NCBI RefSeq assembly: GCF_019303495.1
Contig: NZ_JAEVFI010000005.1
Span: forward strand, 91,313 to 155,312
Source: Streptomyces sp. JJ66
Lineage (GTDB): Bacteria > Actinomycetota > Actinomycetes > Streptomycetales > Streptomycetaceae
Direction: 5' to 3'
DNA length: 64,000 nucleotides
The position numbers were made by a program, and so were the translations under genes. The first letter of the stretch is position 1. Every line of letters begins with the position of its first letter. The notes under the pieces are model-generated. The model saw nothing but the letters and a program-made list of their open reading frames with translations, was not told where the DNA came from and ran no database searches. Positions 48,662 to 58,050 of the stretch are shown here, piece after piece.

Positions 48662-48942
48662 GAGAGGTATCGCTCATGCTTCACAAGGGGCTGTGAAACG
48701 ATTTACCGTTCCGGGCGTGGCAGTGGTGTTCAACCACGAGTGCCTGGCGATCTTCCGCTCGGTCGCGGGCAACGGCGGCCTGGACGTCCTCGGCGAACGG
48801 GAGCACCAGGCTACTCCCTTCTCCGGCCGCCGATTCCCTCGCAGCGGCTGTGGGCGCTCGCTCCAGCACCCGGTACACCGTTGCCCGGATGACGGAATAG
48901 ACAGCGCTGAAAGACACGAAAGTGCTGGTCAGGGTCTATCCC
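48662..48942. other. 281-base gap between HATPase gene and sdaA
   Basis: Lies between convergent genes. Both strands have short open frames (48681-48917 minus), but neither has family features, a ribosome site or normal codon bias. I see no strong hairpin and call nothing here. Confidence 0.4.
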
Positions 48943-50325
48943 CTAGCACTCGATGATGTTCACCGCGAGGCCGCCGCGGGCGGTCTCCTTGTACTTGACG
49001 GACATGTCGGCGCCGGTGTCCTTCATCGTCTTGATCGCCTTGTCCAGGGAGACGTGGTGGCGGCCGTCGCCGCGCAGGGACATCTTCGCGGCGGTCACCG
49101 CCTTCACCGCGGCCATGCCGTTGCGTTCGATGCACGGGATCTGGACGAGGCCGCCGACCGGGTCGCAGGTCAGGCCCAGGTTGTGTTCAATGCCGATCTC
49201 GGCGGCGTTCTCCATTTGCTCCGGGCTGCCCCCCAGCACCTCGGCGAGGCCGCCGGCGGCCATGGAGCAGGCGGAGCCGACCTCACCCTGGCAGCCGACC
49301 TCGGCGCCGGAGATGGAGGCGTTCTCCTTGAACAGCATGCCGATGGCCCCGGCGGCCAGGAGGAAGCGGACGACGCCGTCCTCGTCGGCGCCGGGCACGA
49401 AGCGCGTGTAGTAGTGCAGGACGGCCGGGATGATGCCCGCCGCGCCGTTGGTGGGGGCGGTGACGACGCGGCCCCCGGCGGCGTTCTCCTCGTTGACGGC
49501 CATCGCGTAGAGCGTCACCCACTCCATCGCGTGGGCCTCGGCGTTGCCCTCGGTACGCAGCATGCGGGCGGTCTTCGCGGCGCGGCGACGCACCTTCAGG
49601 CCCCCGGGGAGGATGCCCTCCTGGCTGCTGCCCCGGGCCACGCACTCCTGCATGACCTGCCAGATCTCCAGCAGACCGGCACGGATCTCGGCCTCCGTGC
49701 GCCACGCCTTCTCGTTCTCCAGCATCAGTGCCGAGACCGACAGACCGGTCTCCTGAGTGAGGCGCAGGAGTTCGTCGCCGGTGCGGAACGGGTAGCGCAG
49801 CGGGGTGTCGTCCAGCTTGATGCGGTCCTCGCCGACGGCGTCCTCGTCCACGACGAAGCCGCCGCCGACCGAGTAGTACGTCTTCTCCAGCAGCGGGCGC
49901 CCGTCGGCGTCGTAGGCGAACAGCGTCATGCCGTTGGCGTGGTAGGGCAGCGAGCGGCGGCGGTGCAGGATCAGGTCGGTGTCGGCGTCGAAGGCGATCT
50001 CGTGGCTGTCGCCTATCTCGGTGGCCAGCAGCTTCAGCCGGCCCTCGGTGCGGATGCGCTCGACCCAGGCGTCGGCCTGCTCGACGTCCACGGTGCGCGG
50101 GGAGTGGCCCTCCAGCCCGAGGAGGACGGCCTTGGGCGTGCCGTGTCCGTGTCCGGTGGCGCCGAGCGAGCCGAACAGTTCGGCGCGCACCGAGGCCGTC
50201 TGTGCCAGGACGCCGTCGTTCTTCAGGCGGACGGCGAACATCCGGGCGGCGCGCATGGGGCCGACGGTGTGCGAACTGGACGGGCCGATGCCGATGGAGA
50301 ACAGGTCGAAGACGGAGATGGCCAC
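48943..50325 (-). CDS. sdaA: L-serine ammonia-lyase (dehydratase), single-chain iron-sulfur type
   Basis: Deaminates L-serine to pyruvate and ammonia with a 4Fe-4S cluster. The 460 residues join the beta domain ([26 protein letters not shown]) and the alpha domain ([41 protein letters not shown]). The three cysteines in CSMAAGG, CDPVGG and CIER are the expected cluster ligands. The chain ends in ...NIIEC, as in the E. coli and Legionella enzymes where the tail cysteine caps the cluster. Last gene of gcvT-gcvH-glyA-sdaA, 110 bases after glyA. It drains serine formed by GlyA into pyruvate. Confidence 0.96.
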   Translation of the reverse strand: MAISVFDLFSIGIGPSSSHTVGPMRAARMFAVRLKNDGVLAQTASVRAELFGSLGATGHGHGTPKAVLLGLEGHSPRTVDVEQADAWVERIRTEGRLKLLATEIGDSHEIAFDADTDLILHRRRSLPYHANGMTLFAYDADGRPLLEKTYYSVGGGFVVDEDAVGEDRIKLDDTPLRYPFRTGDELLRLTQETGLSVSALMLENEKAWRTEAEIRAGLLEIWQVMQECVARGSSQEGILPGGLKVRRRAAKTARMLRTEGNAEAHAMEWVTLYAMAVNEENAAGGRVVTAPTNGAAGIIPAVLHYYTRFVPGADEDGVVRFLLAAGAIGMLFKENASISGAEVGCQGEVGSACSMAAGGLAEVLGGSPEQMENAAEIGIEHNLGLTCDPVGGLVQIPCIERNGMAAVKAVTAAKMSLRGDGRHHVSLDKAIKTMKDTGADMSVKYKETARGGLAVNIIEC

Positions 50326-50435
50326 GGTGCGGACTCCCTGTCAGCTCGTGGGTGGAGCCGGTTGGTGGTCGAGTACATGGGGAAGAGGGCCGGGCCGCCT
50401 GCGCGAGGGGTGGGCGCGGGCGGCCCGGCGGGGGC

Positions 50436-51710
50436 TTACGCGCTCAGCCCGGGGTACAGCGGGTGCTGGTCGGCGAGCGCCGAGACGCGGGTGGCGAGCG
50501 CCTTGGCCTTGTCCTCGTCGAAGTCGGGCAGCAGCGCCTCGGCGATGATGTCGGCGACCTCGCGGAAGTCGTCGTCGCCGAAGCCGCGAGTGGCCAGGGC
50601 CGGGGTGCCGATGCGCAGCCCGGAGGTGACCATCGGCGGACGCGGGTCGTTCGGCACCGCGTTGCGGTTGACGGTGATGCCGATCTCGTGCAGCCGGTCC
50701 TCGGCCTGCTGGCCGTCCAGCTCGCTGTCGCGCAGGTCCACCAGGACCAGGTGCACGTCGGTGCCGCCGGACAGGACGGAGACGCCTGCCGCGACCGCGT
50801 CCGGCTGCGTCAGCCGCTCGGCGAGCAGCTTGGCGCCGGTCAGCGTGCGCTGCTGGCGCTCCTTGAACTCCTCGGAGGCGGCGATCTTGAAGGAGACCGC
50901 CTTCGCCGCGATGACGTGCTCCAGCGGTCCGCCCTGCTGGCCGGGGAACACCGCCGAGTTGATCTTCTTCGCGTGCTCGGCCTTCGACAGGATCACGCCA
51001 CCGCGCGGCCCGCCCAGGGTCTTGTGCGTGGTGGTGGTGACGACGTCGGCGTGCGGCACCGGGTTGGGGTGCAGCCCGGCGGCGACCAGACCGGCGAAGT
51101 GCGCCATGTCCACCATCAGCAGCGCGTCCACGGCGTCGGCGACGCGGCGGAACGCGGCGAAGTCCAGCTGACGCGGGTAGGCGGACCAGCCCGCGATGAT
51201 CAGCTTCGGCCGGTGCTCGCGGGCGAGGCGCTCCACCTCGTCCATGTCCACGAGCCCGGTCTCGGCGTCCACGTGGTAGGCGACGACGTGGTACAGCTTG
51301 CCGGAGAAGTTGATCCGCATGCCGTGGGTGAGGTGGCCGCCGTGGGCCAGGTCCAGACCCATGATCGTGTCACCCGGCTTGAGCAGCGCGAACATGGCCG
51401 CGGCGTTCGCGGAGGCGCCGGAGTGCGGCTGCACGTTGGCGGCCTCGGCGCCGAACAGCGCCTTGATCCGCTCGCGCGCGATGTCCTCGACGACATCGAC
51501 GTGCTCGCAGCCGCCGTAGTAGCGGCGGCCGGGGTAGCCCTCGGCGTACTTGTTGGTCAGCACCGAGCCCTGGGCCTGGAGCGCCGCGATGGGCGCGAAG
51601 TTCTCGGAGGCGATCATCTCCAGGGTGGACTGCTGGCGGTGGAGTTCGGCGTCAACGGCGGCGGCGACGTCCGGGTCCACCTCGTGCAGGGAACTGTTCA
51701 GAAGCGACAT
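50436..51710 (-). CDS. glyA: serine hydroxymethyltransferase
   Basis: PLP enzyme exchanging serine plus tetrahydrofolate for glycine plus methylene-tetrahydrofolate. The 424 residues have [40 protein letters not shown], and the PLP lysine K230 in [14 protein letters not shown]. Its neighbours supply the glycine cleavage components, so the operon links glycine and serine one-carbon flow. The start has a GAGG site. Streptomyces often have more than one glyA; this one is the operon-linked copy. Confidence 0.97.
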   Translation of the reverse strand: MSLLNSSLHEVDPDVAAAVDAELHRQQSTLEMIASENFAPIAALQAQGSVLTNKYAEGYPGRRYYGGCEHVDVVEDIARERIKALFGAEAANVQPHSGASANAAAMFALLKPGDTIMGLDLAHGGHLTHGMRINFSGKLYHVVAYHVDAETGLVDMDEVERLAREHRPKLIIAGWSAYPRQLDFAAFRRVADAVDALLMVDMAHFAGLVAAGLHPNPVPHADVVTTTTHKTLGGPRGGVILSKAEHAKKINSAVFPGQQGGPLEHVIAAKAVSFKIAASEEFKERQQRTLTGAKLLAERLTQPDAVAAGVSVLSGGTDVHLVLVDLRDSELDGQQAEDRLHEIGITVNRNAVPNDPRPPMVTSGLRIGTPALATRGFGDDDFREVADIIAEALLPDFDEDKAKALATRVSALADQHPLYPGLSA

Positions 51711-51760
51711 GGGGTCCTCGGGGAAGTTCCGCAGGGAAATCCGGGCAGGGAGTTGAGCGG

Positions 51761-51811
51761 GCCAGGTCCGGACGGGGGCGCCAGGTCCGGACGCGGGAAC
51801 GTCCGGACGCG
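51761..51811 (-). repeat. TCCGGA-centred direct repeats between gcvH and glyA
   Basis: GCCAGGTCCGGACG occurs at 51761-51774 and 51780-51793, and a shortened CGTCCGGACGCG copy at 51800-51811. Each contains the self-complementary GTCCGGAC, so any two copies can pair into alternative hairpins. This could attenuate or process the operon transcript between gcvH and glyA. Confidence 0.6.
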
Positions 51812-51837
51812 GCGCGGGTCCGGCGGGCGGGCGTGGC

Positions 51838-52215
51838 TCAGGCGCCGGTGAACTCGGTGTAGGCGGCGGCGTCGAGCAGGTCGTCCGGCTCGTCGGTGAC
51901 GCGCACCTTGAACAGCCAGCCGCCCTCGAACGGGGCCGAGTTCACCAGGCTCGGGTCGTCCACGACGTCCTGGTTGGTTTCGGTGACCTCACCGGTGACC
52001 GGGGAGTACAGGTCGCTGACCGACTTCGTCGACTCCAGCTCGCCGCAGGTCTCGCCCGCGGTCACCGTGGCGCCGACCTCGGGCAGGTCCACGTAGACGA
52101 CGTCGCCGAGCGCGTTCGCGGCGTGCGCCGTGATGCCGACCGTCGAGACGCCGTCCTCGGCGGCCGACAGCCACTCGTGTTCCTTGCTGTAACGCAGCTG
52201 CTCAGGGTTGCTCAT
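51838..52215 (-). CDS. gcvH: glycine cleavage system H protein
   Basis: Carries the lipoyl arm that shuttles the aminomethyl group between P, T and L proteins. The 125 residues have [32 protein letters not shown], the lipoylation site K64 in [14 protein letters not shown], and the C-terminal [15 protein letters not shown] at 52215 follows GGGAGAA. It lies between gcvT and glyA on the same strand. Confidence 0.97.
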   Translation of the reverse strand: MSNPEQLRYSKEHEWLSAAEDGVSTVGITAHAANALGDVVYVDLPEVGATVTAGETCGELESTKSVSDLYSPVTGEVTETNQDVVDDPSLVNSAPFEGGWLFKVRVTDEPDDLLDAAAYTEFTGA

Positions 52216-52304
52216 GGTGCGGATTCTCCCGGATGAGGAAGGGCGGGGTGGGAAACGGGGTGTCCGGGCGGGCGGAGCGGGCCGCTCGCGCCTGGACGCG
52301 GGGC

Positions 52305-53504
<1,200 letters not shown>

Positions 53505-53535
53505 TCAGGGCTCCCAGACAGGGCGGACACGTCCT

Positions 53536-53747
53536 CCCCATCTGTCATCGAAAACCTGAGAGGTTCGCCACAGGCCCACTCGGACTACGGCTTGCACCTT
53601 GGGTGGGCCGGACCCGGTAGCCGGGCCGGCCGCTTTTCAGATCTGCCTCGCGCGCACGGTATCGGGGCCTGAGAGATTCAAGGGAGGACTTGCTCCTTCG
53701 GCGCCCCGCGCCCCGGGTGACCAGGGCGGCGGGGACTCTCCCGTGCG
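53536..53747 (-). promoter_or_regulatory. tandem glycine riboswitch
   Basis: Read on the minus strand, the first aptamer runs from GCACGGGAGAG (near 53746) through GCGCCGAAGGAGCAAG and AATCTCTCAGGCCCC to ATACCGTGCG. The second begins after a short linker with CAGATCTGAAAAGC and continues with CCAAGGTGCAAGCCG and GGCGAACCTCTCAGG to GATGACAGATGG. The closing stems GCACGG/CCGTGC and ATCTG/CAGAT are present. These are the conserved elements of the glycine-binding gcvT leader RNA; in many bacteria the tandem form turns on gcvT expression when glycine is high. The mode of control (terminator or ribosome-site sequestration) is not evident here. Confidence 0.93.
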
Positions 53748-53940
53748 GGCTCGAACGGCCGGTATGAAGTTCGCGGGCTCATCATTGCACGGGAAGCGGG
53801 CGGTGGGGGAGTCCGGCCGGGACGGGCTTTCCCCGGCCCGGGTTCGCTGGGTAGCCGCAGGGAACCGGAGCGTATCGAACGGTCATCATAGGAATGGCTG
53901 GGCGCCGTACGGTGCGCGGCTCCGGGGAGGGAGAGACGGC

Positions 53941-54798
53941 ATGATCCGGCACGAGGCCCAGGTCCCGGCAGCATCCGGCGCGAGGGCGGCATCCCAGCCG
54001 GCGGCGCCAGCCGAAGCGGAGGTGCCATCCAAGCCGGTGGCGCCAGCCGAGCCGGTGGCGCCAGCCGAGCCGATGGCGAGGGCTCAGCCGGCGGTGGCAG
54101 CCGAGCTGACCGTGACGGCCCTCGGCGGGTCCGGGGCCGGACCCGGACCTGGGGCTGGCGCGTCGCCCGGCACGGGGGGTGCCGACGCGGCCCCCGCACC
54201 CATCCGTGACCTGCGTGCCGAGTCGGGACTGCCCGCGCTCGGCTTCCCGCCCGGAGACCGGGTGGTGGTCTCCGGGCTGCCGGGCAGCGGCAAGTCCACC
54301 CTGATCCGCGCCCTCACCGCGTGCCCGGAGGCCGAGGCGATACGGGTGGACTCCCAGGAGGTCCGCGAACGCTGGGAGGGCCGCCTGCCGCCCCGGCTGC
54401 CGTACGCCGTCTACCGGCCCGTGGTGCGGCTGGACCACTACCGGCGGCTGCGGCGCGCGCTGCGCACGGGCTCCAGCGTCGTCGTCCACGACTGCGGGAA
54501 CCTGCCGTGGGTACGGCGCTGGCTCGCCCGCGACGCCCGCCGCCGGGGCCACCGGCTGCACCTGGTGCTGCTGGACGTCCCGGCCACGGTGGCGCTCGCC
54601 GGGCAGGCGGAGCGCGGGCGCACCGTCTCCGGGCACGCCTTCGCCCTCCACCGCCGCGCGGTGCGGCGGCTGCTGGACGAGCTGGAGGCCGGGCGCCTGC
54701 CCGCGGGCTGCGATACGGCGGTCCTGCTCACCCGTCCCGCGCCGCCGCCGGTACCCGCGCATCCCGCGCCACCGCCACCGCCAGCGACCGGCGGGTGA
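53941..54798 (+). CDS. P-loop ATP-binding protein, adenylate-kinase-like AAA_33
   Basis: A 285-residue protein with a low-complexity Ala/Pro/Glu-rich N-terminus (about 1-95) that includes repeated PVAPAE units, then a nucleotide-binding domain: VVVSGLPGSGKSTLIRAL (Walker A), IRVDSQEVRERW, SVVVHDCGNLPWVRRWLARDARRRG and LVLLDVPATVALAGQAERGR. This matches the AAA_33/zeta-toxin-like kinase group; the substrate is unknown. The ATG at 53941 has GGGAGGGAG upstream. Its promoter region backs on to the riboswitch of the divergent gcvT unit. The Pro-rich C-terminus is probably disordered. Confidence 0.86.
   Translation: MIRHEAQVPAASGARAASQPAAPAEAEVPSKPVAPAEPVAPAEPMARAQPAVAAELTVTALGGSGAGPGPGAGASPGTGGADAAPAPIRDLRAESGLPALGFPPGDRVVVSGLPGSGKSTLIRALTACPEAEAIRVDSQEVRERWEGRLPPRLPYAVYRPVVRLDHYRRLRRALRTGSSVVVHDCGNLPWVRRWLARDARRRGHRLHLVLLDVPATVALAGQAERGRTVSGHAFALHRRAVRRLLDELEAGRLPAGCDTAVLLTRPAPPPVPAHPAPPPPPATGG
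53997..54068 (+). repeat. 18-bp repeats in the P-loop gene
   Basis: Three copies of gccggtggcgccagccga or a one-base variant lie at 53997-54014, 54033-54050 and 54051-54068. They encode the Pro-Val-Ala-Pro-Ala-Glu units of the disordered N-terminus. The last two copies are directly adjacent; the first is separated by 18 bases. Confidence 0.85.
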
Positions 54799-54908
54799 CC
54801 GGCGGCTGCGGGGCCGCCGCTGGCGAACCCGCAGACCCGCCCGCTGGCCCGGTCGCTGCCGCTGCCGCTGGCCGGGCCGCCAGCCGCCCGCTGGCCTGCC
54901 GGTACGCG

Positions 54909-55775
54909 TCAGCGCGTGGCCTGGGCGGGACCGGCCAGCGCGGACATCACCGCGTTCAGCCGCTCCAGCACGGCGTTCGCCGCGTCCTGGGTGCGCTGCG
55001 GCTCGCGGGCCACGGAGTTCTCGAACAGCACGTTGACCGCCTGCTCCAGCTCGTCCAGTGCGGTGTGCGCCGCCGCGCCGTCCTCCGCCTGCGGCTGCCA
55101 GTCCTCTACCTCCACTTCCTCCCCGTCCACGGTGACCGAGGTGCCGGTGGGACCGGTGGTGAGGGCCGGGACCGCGTCCGCACAGACGGGGATGGGCAGG
55201 GTGGGGTAGGTGATGCCGATGTCCGGGAGCTGCACGGGCAGGCAGGTCGGGGCGGTGGTCTGGGCGCCCGCGCCGGACTGCGGCGCGCTCACCGACCACT
55301 CGCCGAAGTCGATCAGCCACGCGTCCTTGGCGTTGTTCCATTCGACCCGCACACCGTCCGCTCCGCCGACCTCCACGCTCTGCGGCGTGGGCGCCACTCG
55401 TGCGCGGTGGCCCCCGGGCGTCCGCGCGCCGTCCCTCAGCGTGCGCCGCAGATCGCGCAGGTTCTCCCGGACCTCGCGCCGGTGGCCGGAGACCGCCGAC
55501 GTGGACAGTTCGCCGCCCGGCGCCCGCGCGACGTCCTCCACCAGCTCGGAGACGGCCGAGATCAGCTCGCCGAGGTAGTCGAGCTGACGTGCCTGGGCAG
55601 CCAGGGCGCGGGAGTCGGGGAGGGCGGTGGCGGGGAGGGCAGCGGCCGGGACGGCGGAGTCGGCGGCGGGACGGTCGGCGGGTCCCGCTCCGGCGACGCC
55701 GACGAGGGTGAGGGTCACGGTTCCGGCGAGGGCGGCGGAGGCCGCACCGAAGGCGACCTTGCGAGCGCTGAGCAT
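54909..55775 (-). CDS. secreted protein of unknown function
   Basis: A 288-residue protein with an N-terminal Sec signal peptide (residues 1-30: MLSARKVAFG, hydrophobic core LAGTVTLTLVGVAGAG). The mature part has a helical region (LGELISAVSELVEDVA; VRENLRDLRRTLRDG), a WNNAKDAWLIDFGEW segment, two cysteines (PTCLPVQ, IPVCADAV) that could form a disulfide, and a C-terminal helix. I recognise no family. The ATG at 55775 follows AGGAG by eight bases; upstream codons in frame are unconserved. Convergent with the P-loop gene. Confidence 0.8.
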   Translation of the reverse strand: MLSARKVAFGAASAALAGTVTLTLVGVAGAGPADRPAADSAVPAAALPATALPDSRALAAQARQLDYLGELISAVSELVEDVARAPGGELSTSAVSGHRREVRENLRDLRRTLRDGARTPGGHRARVAPTPQSVEVGGADGVRVEWNNAKDAWLIDFGEWSVSAPQSGAGAQTTAPTCLPVQLPDIGITYPTLPIPVCADAVPALTTGPTGTSVTVDGEEVEVEDWQPQAEDGAAAHTALDELEQAVNVLFENSVAREPQRTQDAANAVLERLNAVMSALAGPAQATR

Positions 55776-56077
55776 GAGTACGGCTCCTGACGAGATCTCC
55801 GATAGGTCTCCTCCACGCTCTGACCTTCCATCACACTCCGCAACCGCAGATGTGCCCAGGGTGCTCATCCGGGTTACCCGGCCACTCGCGCGGAGAGGTG
55901 GCACCCCGGGCTCCGTCCACCCCCTGACGCGCCGTTAACCAGGCCGTTCGTCCGGCGTCAGCGCGCGGACGGAGGCGGCGGGCGGGGAGTGGTTGCGTTC
56001 CGGGAGCCCGGGGCGGGCACGCATCCCGCGTGCACCTGGGGGGCCGGGGCGTGGCGGCCAGGGTTATCGTGCCGGGC
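55776..56077. other. 302-base divergent region between secreted-protein and SseB-like genes
   Basis: No gene is supported. A TATCGT box (56065-56070) ends seven bases before the SseB-like ATG and suggests a leaderless transcript. On the other strand the secreted-protein gene has a normal ribosome site but no promoter that I can place confidently. Confidence 0.45.
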
Positions 56078-56866
56078 ATGACCGTGCCCGAGCAGTACCC
56101 GCCCTCGCCGCTCCCGCACCCGCCCCACGGCGGCGGGGGGTGGCCGGGCAACGAGCTGGAGCAGACGCTCGCCGTGTCCGTGGGCGTGCCGGGAGCGGGC
56201 GGACGCCTGCTGGAGGTGCTGGGCCGCAGCAGCGTCTACGTGCCGCTGCCCGAGGGCGGCGGCCCGGACAGCCGGGATCTGAACCTGCCGACGGTCGAGC
56301 TGGAGGGCGCCGCCTACGTCCCCGTCTACAGCTCGCAGGAGCAGCTGCTGCACTGCGTGCGGATGGCGATGCCGTTCGCGGTCGTGCCGGTGCGCGAGTT
56401 CGTGCGCGGGCTGCCGCCGCACGTCGGAGTGGTGGTGAACCCGGAGGGCACGGTGGCGGTGCCGCTGCCGCCGGAGGCCGTCGCGGAGCTGGCCCGGGAG
56501 CCGGAGGGCGTGCCCGGTGTGCCGCGCGGCGCGCGGATGCGGCTGTACGAACCCGACTGGCAGGACGACCCGGTGGACTTCCTCACCGCCGCCGCCGCCG
56601 AGTTCACCGGCCTGCCGCACGTCCGTGCCGCGCGCCGGGGGCTGGCCAGCGCCGAGGGTGATCCGCCCGCCCTGTTCGTCGGCGTCGAACTCGACCTGCT
56701 GGAGCCAGCCGCGCGAGCCTCCGCGCACGACGCGCTGGCCCGGGCGCTGGCCGGACGCGCACTGCGCTGGCCGGTGCAGCTGATCCTCATGGACGCGGCA
56801 CCGCAGGACCCGGTGGTGAGCTGGCTGCGTGAGTGCGTGCGCCCCTTCTACACCCGTCCGCACTGA
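56078..56866 (+). CDS. SseB family protein
   Basis: A 262-residue protein of the SseB group (enhanced serine sensitivity B), named from an E. coli gene affecting serine tolerance; biochemical role not established. N-terminal SseB domain: LLEVLGRSSVYVPLPEGG, AAYVPVYSSQEQLLHCV, and GVVVNPEGTVAVPLPPEAV. The C-terminal SseB_C-like domain holds VRAARRGLASAEGDPPALFVG and ILMDAAPQDPVVSWLRECVRPFY. The ATG at 56078 has no ribosome site but a TATCGT box seven bases upstream. Its proximity to sdaA/glyA/gcvT hints at a functional tie to serine metabolism. Confidence 0.88.
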   Translation: MTVPEQYPPSPLPHPPHGGGGWPGNELEQTLAVSVGVPGAGGRLLEVLGRSSVYVPLPEGGGPDSRDLNLPTVELEGAAYVPVYSSQEQLLHCVRMAMPFAVVPVREFVRGLPPHVGVVVNPEGTVAVPLPPEAVAELAREPEGVPGVPRGARMRLYEPDWQDDPVDFLTAAAAEFTGLPHVRAARRGLASAEGDPPALFVGVELDLLEPAARASAHDALARALAGRALRWPVQLILMDAAPQDPVVSWLRECVRPFYTRPH

Positions 56867-57009
56867 GTACAGTGGCGGGTTGGTCTGGGTAGGGGCGCGG
56901 CGGTGGCTGAGTAACCGAGGTCATGCCGGGGCGGGCTCGTAAGCTGGTTGGATGTCGGGGAGCACGGGCCGGGCCCGGGGTGGGACGGAAGCGGAGAAGG
57001 GCGGCGGAC

Positions 57010-57801
57010 GTGAGCGCGGGTCAAAGCGTCGAGGAGCTGCTGCGCCAGGTCTCACCTGCCCGCGATGACCGGTACGCCGCCTACGAGGAACTGCTGCGCG
57101 TGCTGGCCGACGCCCCGCTGTGGCTGCTGCTGTGGCGGGGGCACGCCGCTGATCCGCAGGCCCGGTACGCGCGCATGGACGTGGCCGGACACGGCTACGT
57201 ACCGTGCGTGACGTCGCCCCGGGAGCTGGCCGTCTCCGGCTGGACGCGGGGCCACGAGGTCGCCTCCGGACGCGAGATCGCCGGGGGCCTCTACCCGGCG
57301 CACCACGGGCTGTGGCTCAACCCGCACGGCCCGGGCGGCGGCTTGGGCGTGCCGTGGCTGGACCTGCGCCGCGTCTCCGCCGGGCTGGACCGGCTGCCCG
57401 CCGGGCCGCTGCGGATCAGCGAGCCCGTCGTGCGGGCGCAGCAGTTCTACGCCCAGCTCACCCACGAGGCGCAGCGCTCACCGGCGGTGCGCAGCCTGCG
57501 CCGCGCCTGGGTGCGGCCCGCGCACGGCACCGCCTTCCTGGCCATCGGCGTGGACTGCTACGACACCGGGCCGCAGGCCCTGCACACGGCGACGGCCCTC
57601 GTGCGGCAGGCGGCGCACGCGGCACCGGACGGGCTGCCGGTCGCCGTCGTCGCCATGACGGACCCGCACGACCCGGTGGCGATGTGGCTGCGCGCGCACG
57701 GCCGCCCGTTCTTCGACCGCGACGCGCGGCTGACCGCCCCGCACGGCGCTGCCCCGTCCCCGGTCCCGCAGCACGGCTACGGCTACCCGGGCACGTACTG
57801 A
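57010..57801 (+). CDS. SseB-like protein, probable paralogue of neighbour
   Basis: A 263-residue protein that parallels the preceding gene in domain order: an N-terminal helix (SVEELLRQVSPARDDRYAAYEEL), strands PLWLLLWRGH and GYVPCVTSPRELAVSGW, HHGLWLNPHGPGGGLGVPWLDLRRV, and a C-terminal half with LRRAWVRPAHGTAFLAIGVDCY and AMTDPHDPVAMWLRAHGRPFFDR. The ending DPVAMWLRAHGRPFFDR matches DPVVSWLRECVRPFYTR of the neighbour. Start is the GTG at 57010 with an AAGGG site; the frame is open for 29 codons upstream. Confidence 0.82.
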   Translation: MSAGQSVEELLRQVSPARDDRYAAYEELLRVLADAPLWLLLWRGHAADPQARYARMDVAGHGYVPCVTSPRELAVSGWTRGHEVASGREIAGGLYPAHHGLWLNPHGPGGGLGVPWLDLRRVSAGLDRLPAGPLRISEPVVRAQQFYAQLTHEAQRSPAVRSLRRAWVRPAHGTAFLAIGVDCYDTGPQALHTATALVRQAAHAAPDGLPVAVVAMTDPHDPVAMWLRAHGRPFFDRDARLTAPHGAAPSPVPQHGYGYPGTY

Positions 57802-57974
57802 CGCCCCCGCGTCCTGCCTGCGGCGCGCGTCCCGCCCGGGGCGCGCTTTCGGCTCGCGGCGCGCTTTCGGCCTGCGGCAGGCCAGCACCGTGGCGGCGCG
57901 GTGGCCGCCCGGCACGCCGTCCACCGGCCCGGAGCGGGGCTGGTCTCAGCTCGGTATCACCGGCATGCGGACGG

Positions 57975-58003
57975 TTCACACCTCTATGGATGCACAGTAA
58001 TGT
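57975..58003 (+). promoter_or_regulatory. promoter of the peptide ABC importer operon
   Basis: TTCACA (57975-57980) and TAATGT (57998-58003) are 17 bases apart, a good principal-sigma match, 47 bases before the ATG of the binding-protein gene. A 5-base-arm hairpin (CCACC 58027-58031, GGTGG 58043-58047) overlaps the ribosome site and could reduce translation. Confidence 0.6.
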
Positions 58004-58050
58004 GCGGGCGACCAGCATCTGTTGCACCACCATGACCCCTGAGGTGGACC

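Noticed and set aside
48681..48917. 78-codon minus-strand frame in the gap before sdaA
   Set aside because: No ribosome site, family features or codon bias; it runs into the sdaA side with nothing to define a product.
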